DNA from: Isoetes taiwanensis
Taxonomy: Eukaryota; Streptophyta; Lycopodiopsida; Isoetales; Isoetaceae
NCBI GenBank assembly: GCA_021234155.1
Contig: JAJEKV010000011.1
Location: forward strand, 22,146,416-22,210,415
Direction: 5' to 3'
Length of the DNA: 64,000 nucleotides
The position numbers were made by a program, and so were the translations under genes. The notes beneath the pieces are model-generated. The model ran no database searches and was not told the DNA's origin. It worked only from the letters and a program-made list of their open reading frames with translations. Below are positions 55,715 through 64,000 of this stretch, one piece after another. Every line of letters begins with the position of its first letter. Positions within the stretch are counted from its first letter, which is position 1.

Positions 55715-57714
55715 AAACGATTTTTGTCTCGTTACATGTCTTGTAGCACAGGGAAATAGAAATAAATAATTGGCATTAAAGAATGGAGGCATGGACCAAA
55801 GGTTTACGCCAACAAGGAAATGGGAAGAAATAATTGGCACTGGAGGCAGTGGGACTGGATCAAAGTTTGCACTAACTGCAAAGTAAGAACTAATGGTATT
55901 ATTAATAAGCCAGGAGTCTATGATGTTTTGGACCATTGGATAACAGAATTCACCAATTTAATGATATAACAGTTGCATAGTATGGCAACAAGGTAGGAAC
56001 TAGGGGTAGTGTCAAAAAGTCAATGATTCCAAGTTTATCAGATTATGGAACACATGAGTAGGCCACTTTGGTGAAATATCATGGCACAAAGGTAATGGGT
56101 ATGGGCATATTGACCCAGGGTTTGGAACTTGAAAATTGCAGACCTAATAATTACAATTCATAGCTTAGTGGCTGTGCCAAAAAAGAATATTTAATTGACA
56201 GGAATGCGAATTCCGTTTTGATTGAATTGGTTTTACTAACCCAATCTAGGCTGAAGAGCAAGACCAATGGAAGGACTTGGATCAGATAAATAGCAATAAA
56301 GGTAAAGCTGCAATGTGCAACACAAGGTGTTAGGAACAAAAGGCACCAACTAGCGGGAGCCCGGACCAAGTATTTGCACACATATGGTAAAGGCAGTATG
56401 ATGATAACAAAAGGTAAGACACTTGGATCAAGACTAAAACAATGTATGCCCATGGGGCAAAGGTACTAGGCATAACATGAGATCATGGGATAACATGGAC
56501 GAGACCTTAGGAAACCAGCAATAGAATTTTAAAACTAAAAATGAAATATGGATATAGAAAAAAAATTTTCGTTCACTATCAGTTTAGGGCTACTTTCTTA
56601 ACACTAGAGTCGTCACATGATGAACCAGAAAAGGTGCATTTGCACTGTTCGCGTTAAAATTCACATAAAATCAGGGGTTCAATAATCAGTCAAACCCTTC
56701 TTATATGTTAATATATGGCAGTCATGTTGCATGGGAAAAATACCTAAAAATCTATTGGTCCCCATTCATGAGAGTTACACTTAGGTAAACCCAAGGGGGT
56801 CAAGTCTATTTCGCTACATGTTTAGATAAAGTAAAACTGTCTCGGTAAGACAATTTTTATGATTTTTTTCATTATTTTTGTATTTTTCTACACGAGTTAG
56901 AGAGTAAGACACAAAAAACTGCACCTCAATCCGAGGTCTGAGAAGGGAGATAGGGTTGTTTGAACATGACAGGGTCAAAACTGCTGCTTGTCTTACGTGA
57001 ACCAATCTTGGTTTCGGAAAGTTGTTCCCAAATCAAATCTCTAACTTTTGTAGGAAAATGAATTTTGACCCAAAATTTTGAATATAAGTATTAGACAACT
57101 TGCTTTATCTAAGAAAAATGTCCATTAGCCTTGATGATGAGGTTTTGATTTTCTTTTATTTTTTCAATTACAAGTGAATGATAACTTATGTCTATATAGG
57201 AGTAAAATGATTCAAAGTCATCCGCAAAAAAATCACATTATGAAAGGTTACCACGATATGGAATCACCCCAAAAATAAACACGTCAAAAAAGCATAGCGT
57301 TTGTTTTCAAGAAATCAAGAAAGGTTCGTATTACCTGAGACCATTACCGGTCCACCTTCTTTTTAAAATTAAGAACTCCCTCATGTTAATCAATTTCAGT
57401 TGCAATTGCGGGATATAAGCACCTCATGAGCTACTCTATTCATTGAAAATAATCAATGCTCCTGATCTTGAGGTTTAGGATAAACTTTCTAGTGTTCATT
57501 CCAAGTTATCTCTGTTAGAGCACGTTCCATGGATTTCATAAACCTATGTATTGAATGGTGAACTCAAAACTTGTATTTTTTATCTTCTCAAGTTGTGGAA
57601 GCAATGCAAAAGAATGAAAAACAAATATAAAAAGCTAGAACTATGAAAAATAAAGATAGATCAAGCTATGTATCGTTTCCCATAACCCGATTGGGTTCCG
57701 TGGACATTAAAATT

Positions 57715-57741
57715 TTCTTCCTTCCTTCCTTCCTTCCTTCC
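57715..57741. repeat. (TTCC)n microsatellite
   Basis: Six to seven TTCC units. Confidence 0.9.
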
Positions 57742-58004
57742 ATTGCTGGTCCACATGGCTTATGATCATTCAAGAAGCCAAAACATCCTCATCTTAATTA
57801 GTTGGTTGCTAGAATTGCATTATTTAATGGTAAAGTTGAAGCACAAACAAAAACGAACCTATATGAATCTCCACTCACCCTTCCAAAAATTATGTTAGAG
57901 AAGGTAGAAAATCGCCATATCATTGTATAAATGACAAATGAACAATAAATAAAATTGGTAATCATAATTAGAGAGATTTAATTCTATACCCAATTCGTTA
58001 ATTG

Positions 58005-58500
58005 TGGACCATAATGGTCCATGCCCATTTATATTCAAATCTTACATATAGTAGTATGTTATTTTTAACATCAAATTGGAGATCTATGTTGCCAATGAAG
58101 CTTGAACCCATAAAAATTATAGTCTATCATGAAAGACAAGCTAAAGTTACTATTATTGTACCTAAAGTAGGAACTCTTAAGCAGCAAACACGTGTACTAA
58201 GTTTATGATAGTAAAAAATAAGAAGATTTCATCGTGTGTTTTGCACTAAGACGATACAAACTATATTTTAAACTTCTATCACATGTTTCGTCAATCATGA
58301 GTTGAAAAAGAATGCTATCTTGCTTTAAAATATGGCAAGCCTAAGTACAAACCAGAAATGGTCCATGTCTATTTTAAATCAAATCTTGTACATAATATGT
58401 TACTTTAACATGAAATTCAAGATCTATGTTGCCAAGGAAGGGTGACATTCATAAAAATATTGCCTACCATAAAAGATGAGTTTTTTGTATTATTACCTTA
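58005..58500. repeat. Diverged direct repeat, two copies about 355 bp apart
   Basis: 58005-58163 and 58358-58500 share ATGGTCCATG, ATCAAAT..., AGATCTATGTTGCCAA and CATAAAAAT in the same order. Confidence 0.7.
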
Positions 58501-59040
58501 GCTAAACTCTAATTTTGTGTAGTGGCAACCACTTCTAAATGTAAAGAATACATGGTTATTCACCATATTTAAGTTCATAAAATTCTTTATTATGAATGTA
58601 TGAGTGGAATGAATGGAGTGCATCATTTATTGCCCTTAGAAAGCTTATATATGAGTTTAGTTAAACCACGTTAGTTCTATTTTTGTCCTGGATTCTGTAT
58701 CGAATCTTCTTTAGTGAAAATTGAGATCAACATGACTTATAAACATTTCAAAAAATTATTGGACTATAGCTCTTAGAGTTGACAACTTATGGCCGCAAGT
58801 CTTACGTCAAAATTTGTTATAGTAAAGGAGAAACAATTCATAACCTCAAACAACTTTTTAAAGCTAAAAATGGTTTGACGACTTCATATAAAGCCATCTA
58901 ATAGCAACGAAACATGAAAACATGCAAATCAACATGTTTTATCATAAAACGTCAATTACTTTCAATTTTAGAAACGTTTGGACCCCTTTATGCTAGAAAG
59001 TTTGAAGAATGCAGTTCTGGCCTGGCGTAAAAACTGTTGA

Positions 59041-59940
59041 ATTCAATGAGGTTTGGGCAATCACCACAACATATCAGTAAATCTATTGGTCATGAAATTC
59101 TCCATGGCCATAAAGAATCGAGTGAAGATTCCAAAAGTGGTGGTATCTTGTGAAATGGAAATTTCTCTTGTTAGATACCTGGGTTTAAGTGGCAGAGGGT
59201 ATGCTGGACCAATTCTGGTTGATGAACCCAGAATAGTTCCAGTAACAACTCTAGTGTTAACCTAATCTGTACTAAAGATCAAGATCCAGGAGGGCGCTCC
59301 GATCGGGCCAATAGCTGCAATGAAAGAATTTGAAGGGGCCGGATGCTGCCGTAGCCATGCAAAAAAGGTAAGGATCTTTTTTGGTAGCCGGTTCTGGAAA
59401 TTTCCAGAAAACCAGACCTGGTCGGAGTATTTTAGGCAGGGAAACACTCAGTTGCCTTTGTTTCTTCTTATGTTCTTGCTTGGCTAATCCTGCCGGCCAT
59501 GCCAAGACCCGAGGGCACACAGAATCGTGGCTTCACAAGGGCCAAGTTGCTGGATCTAATTGAAAAAGCCGGGCTGAATCTTAAAGTGTTATGTAAGATG
59601 GAAAATGAAAATATAGCACAACCAAGCAAGATATTTCTAGAAAGGGTTGTGGAGAAGTATAATCTTGCAGGCACTGCCTCAAGCAAAGTAGGCACGATCA
59701 ATTTCTTCAAGGGAAAAGATGTAGCTGGACACACCAATGTGGAGAGGCCTGACCTGGAAATCACAAGTATTGCTGACAGCCTTGAAGCTGAGCATGAGGA
59801 GCTGAATCAAATCGATGAGCAGGACTTGGATGAAAATAATCCAATCCCATTAAATCAGGTTCAGCAGATTTTTTCTGCTGCTCTAAACTCTTTTATTTAA
59901 CTGAAGCATTTGACAAATCTTATTGTATTTAGATTTTAAT
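59041..59940 (+). other. Unrecognised ORFs, possible decayed gene
   Basis: Three open stretches on the plus strand follow each other: 59053-59265, about 59320-59490 in another frame (FFGSRFWKFPENQTWSEYF) and 59499-59900 (133 residues, MPRPEGTQNRGFTRAKLLDL, acidic middle, end IFSAALNSFI). The last has balanced protein-like composition and a clean stop. I do not recognise a family. It could be a broken host gene or an exon of a transposase. Confidence 0.3.
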
Positions 59941-61422
59941 TTGGTGAAGGGCGAAGAGCCGAGATTAGACGATAGCTTACCTGCTAGTGGCTTAGTAATT
60001 TACCCTGATTAAGGCTAATTTGCTTTGGTTTCACTGCAGGTAACCCGTCTAACTCCTCCAAATTCGTTTGCATGAGGAATCGGATGCTTGCACAGGACAT
60101 TGCAACTGTGACAAGTCTGGGTGATGAACTATTTGTGTTTTTGTTGCAAAAGTAATCTGAATTGATGTCTACTTCGATGGGTAAGCCTTTTTTCAAACTG
60201 ATGGCAGTAATGTATTTGATCTGGATAGATACGGTTCTGAAATAAGAACACAATACTGAGGGATCTGAATACATGCATTAATTTTTGGATGCAAGACTTC
60301 TTGTTAGTTGGTATGAAAATATCTGGTTTAAAGGAGTTTTAAGTATATAAGTGAAGTCTGAAAAATTTGGCTCTGTTTGTCAATTTAAAATGTCTTCTGG
60401 GTATGATCATTTACATCCTTTTCTGAAATTACTCTTTATATGACATATGGGTATGGTGTTGAGTAAATCTTTAAAAGCATAGATCATTACATACATTAGA
60501 TGCTGTCCAACTAAAGAGCTTAAAATTCTCGAACAGGATATGTTGCATTCGGTCAATGCATGAAAATAGACAGTATATCTGCTGAACTAGAATAAACATA
60601 TCTTCTAAACTAGATGGCATATCTTCTGTACTAGATGCATATCTTTAAAGGCCTAGGATTTTAATTCCTAACTAGAATAATATTATGGCTCCAGGAATGT
60701 CTGGCATATGGTAAGAAGTTCTGTCTTCTAAATATGATGCGTAAAGGATACAAGAAAAATAAAAAAGGAAGATAAGCATGCTCATGATAATGGCCGAAAG
60801 GCTGGAATGGATGAAAGATTTATAAGGGAGATATCTCTAAGGCAGTGGTCTTAATTTGGATAAACTTGCTGGCTTTTCTCTTAAATATGTATGGTTGACG
60901 ATTTGGAAAGGACTTTAAAAATTAAAATCCTTTGAAAGATAAAGTTACAGACAAAAATGGAAGTTTGGCTGGTTATAAATGCATTGCATATGGGGTAATG
61001 GTCCTTTTTTCACCTTTATATTGAATATGGAGCATTTGTTTTAGCATCAGTTAAAGTACCTAGTATCTTCTAGGTCCTGCTAGCATATATTAATGCACAA
61101 ATGGTCATGATAGGACCTATAAGGTATAAATAATGCAAGGAAATTGGTCAAACAGAATTAATATGCATATTTTAGCTTTTTGGAAATGTGGTTATCTTAT
61201 ACTCATGCTTATGGCAGAAACAGAAGTATAAAGGTAGGCTGGGTAAGACCTATGAACCCGAACATTTCATTGATGTGGTAGTATAAAAACTAATCTGGCT
61301 GGGCAGGCCCTTAAGGTTCCCCTTGCTTTGGCGGGGGACTGATAAATCCTGATAGGCCAGGACCTTTATGGAAATGGCAAGGATGGATATCTCCTTAGAT
61401 TCTGGGAATCGAAAGGGGAAAA

Positions 61423-61492
<70 letters not shown>

Positions 61493-64000
61493 ATAAATAT
61501 AAATATATATTCAATGTCCTCTGATTATCTTTTCTTTAGCCTCTAGCTATCTGATAAAGTAGCATAGGCTTTCCATACATACTTCTGATTCAAAGTCCAC
61601 TGATTGCTCGTCTTTGGATATTGCAAAACTTCATTGATATAGTTGCTAAGCACCCATGTTTAGCTCTGTTTGTCTGATCAAAAGGCAGTATGTGTGTGCT
61701 AATGTACAGCCAGATATGGAGAAAATGCACATATTGCCCTATTGCTCAAATGTACAATGCAGATAACGTTTTGCAAAGCATGGCCACTAAATTTGCATAG
61801 ACCATTGATCAAATTTTGGCATATTATACTTGCCAAGGTGTTTTAGTAGCCTGTTGAGTATGGACTAGTAGGGCATCAAGATTTTAATGTCTCAAAATCC
61901 ATTGCTTAGAATGTCATCATTCTTCTGAAATTAGGGAGAGCCAAATGACAAATAAGGTATTGCTTGGACCTAAAGTGCCAATTTGCAAATATCAGATGTG
62001 GCCAAATAGTGTCATATTATAGTTAGGCATTGCTAATCACATACAAGTGCTGGATGCATGTGCCTATGGCATAGTGCCCATGCATGGGCTTAACCTTGAA
62101 GGATATATTGTATTTGACCATGTGCAAGGATGCACCAAAACATCTGCGGTGTACTGCCAAAGATTCAATGTCCTCTGAGAACTAAGCATGGCATAGTTTT
62201 CTAAGGAAGTCTTTTAAACAAGGTACTTGGTTATTTTACAAAATCCTTTCTCTCTATGTATGCACACTTGTCATTGGTTGCAATAGATATTTATTATTTA
62301 ATAATATTGGGACTTGTATCCCGGTCAAAGTGGTCTCTCTATTTATCTTAACCTTACAAATATATACATGCAACTTGAATGCATGAGTGCCACTTGGCAC
62401 TAAATTAAATGAGCTTGCATGCATTTGTTGCTTTTTGTTGTTTTTCACACTTTTGTTGCATGTACTAAAAATGCATACGCCCATTTATGGGCATGGCCAT
62501 ATTTTGCTCTTGGGTGCCTATGGTTGGCTAGACGGAATTGGCATCTTGAAGGTATGTTTTGCAATTGGAGTTGTAAATGTTTAATATTGAATGGAAATGG
62601 TGATTTTAAAGGGCATTTGGCAATAGCACATTATGTGCAACATGTTTATGTACACGAGGCATCTTTGCCCTAAATATTTGGTTCATCTTTTTGGAACCCT
62701 AAGCGGCCAAAACCATCTCATGAACCCTAAATCCGAAATTAGGGTCAGCCCAGCCTCACAATCACGCGGTGCCCAACTTATCTGCTACTATGCTCCAGCT
62801 TTGCCATAGCCCATTTGCAAGAAGATATGAGCGCATCTAGCATATCTTTGGCAATTCTATCCTGGCCAGTATTTTGTATCTCAGGCATCCGAAGCAAAGG
62901 ATTGCAAGGAAGATTCTTACTGCTACAAGGACGATCTGGCCTGTAATATACATGGTTTGTGAAGTGCTTTGCAAGCCAATGCATATGAAGGAGCTAGAAG
63001 ACGAATATGACGATGGCGTCCTTCCTCAAAATCAGTTTTTTTCAATTTGTCCAAAGATAACTTATGGTTCTAGTTGACCTCAAAACTAGGCACATAATGC
63101 TATGTCTGTGGTTTCTCAATGTTTTATGCATTTATATCTATCTTTTGCTAACTCATTTAAGTTGCAAAGGGCAAAGGGCGATAAGCCATGGAATTCTCCA
63201 CTTACCCCGCGCCCTTGTCTAGTTACCGACATTATTTTGCTAACTTTGACATGGTTGGGTGCGGTGTAACCGGAGTTCCATTTCCCTTACATCTTGTTTT
63301 CGGTTTGTGGAACGCCTTTTTGGAGGAGTGGTACCGCAAGGACAAAATCGCTTTTATGATCTCATTTCATGGTGTTGTTTAAATTGTGCATATAAGGTAA
63401 AACCCGCCTTAATTTCACGTTGCAAGGCTTTCTCTAAAAAGGAGCTACCGGTAATACTCTATATCCGCTAAAACTATATTTGCTACAACGTATTTCTTTG
63501 ATTTCAAAATATTGTCTTAAATTTCGTATAAGGAAAGCACTATTCTTTGCATAAGCTCTATTTTAAACGATCATTGTATCTATTTCCCAAAAGGTGTCAA
63601 AGGCCTTAATCGCTGCTATAGCATATTTCAAGAAATATAGTGTGCATAAACCACCATTGGTTTGCCTCACGGCCAAACTTCAAGGCTCCTTATCCGCTAT
63701 TGCATATTTCAAGATGTTTTATTTAATGGGTTACATATTTACCAAAGATGCACATGCTTTGTAATTTGTTGTGAAGGCGCTCCTCGCATTGAGCATGCAT
63801 GGAGTGCCACTAAAATATGTAAGAATTATGATTGTTAAAAGCGGTCAAAAGATTCAAAGATGAAATACACACCCAAGAAAATTTGATTTTTGCAAAATGA
63901 ACTGCGTGCAATCATTTTAAACTTGCACGCTTCTTTGGAAAGTTCTACTAGACCATGCATTTTTGCACCAGGAAAAGCTCATTTGGCTATTTTCTTTTTG
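59941..64000. other. AT-rich sequence without recognised genes
   Basis: Short open frames only (for example 62387-62673 and 63188-63382), none with a recognisable motif. Confidence 0.5.
61424..61490. repeat. (TA)n microsatellite, about 33 units
   Basis: Pure AT repeat followed by CTATAAATATAAATATAT. Confidence 0.95.

Overview
This is plant nuclear DNA, almost entirely nested transposable elements. The evidence is plant-type Ty3-gypsy polyproteins (chromodomain chromoviruses and Athila/Tat-type elements), LTRs bounded by TG..CA with exact 5-bp target duplications, an initiator-Met primer site, long (TA)n tracts and plant-style TATA boxes. I see no confident host gene, rRNA, tRNA gene or CRISPR array. 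The species cannot be told from the sequence; a land plant with a large genome fits.

Layout, from the outer to the inner insertion. Element F, a chromovirus on the minus strand, is the oldest layer (13414-14736 plus 50717-55576). Element E (14737-50711, minus strand, TSD AAAAT) is inserted in F's chromodomain/integrase region. Element C (20923-43819, minus strand, TSD CCACC) is inserted in E's gag. Element D (30325-41826, plus strand, Tat/Athila-type, TSD TATAC) is inserted in C's leader. On the left, element A (1-13413, minus strand, Athila/Tat-type) abuts F. A's gag is split by a Helitron-like insertion (6265-12009) that holds a long polypurine domain and a 768-bp foldback element. On the right, from a (TA)n tract at 55.6 kb to 64 kb, lies low-coding AT-rich DNA with a few unrecognised ORFs.

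The main discovery is that the chromoviruses C and E each carry, between the 5' LTR/PBS and gag and on the same strand, a gene for a histone H3-like protein of about 380-395 residues. Both begin with the H3 tail tip (MARTKQ, with K4 and K9 positions kept). A long charged linker follows, then a complete H3 histone-fold core that ends in a nearly canonical HAKRVT...PKD segment. In E the order is LTR, PBS, three hairpins, TATA, H3-like gene, two hairpins, TATA, ORF2 (acidic), ORF3, gag, PR, RT, RNase H, integrase with chromodomain, PPT, LTR. C has the same H3-like gene and an ORF2 remnant, but its pol is a deleted, decayed copy. F shares that deletion, so C and F look like a non-autonomous family.

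An element that encodes both a chromodomain integrase (a class of reader of modified H3 tails) and an H3-like protein suggests manipulation of, or targeting to, nucleosomes. That is inference. Both H3-like genes contain frameshifts. Some may be assembly errors, because paired LTRs here differ in clustered small indels at CAG/CTG sites.
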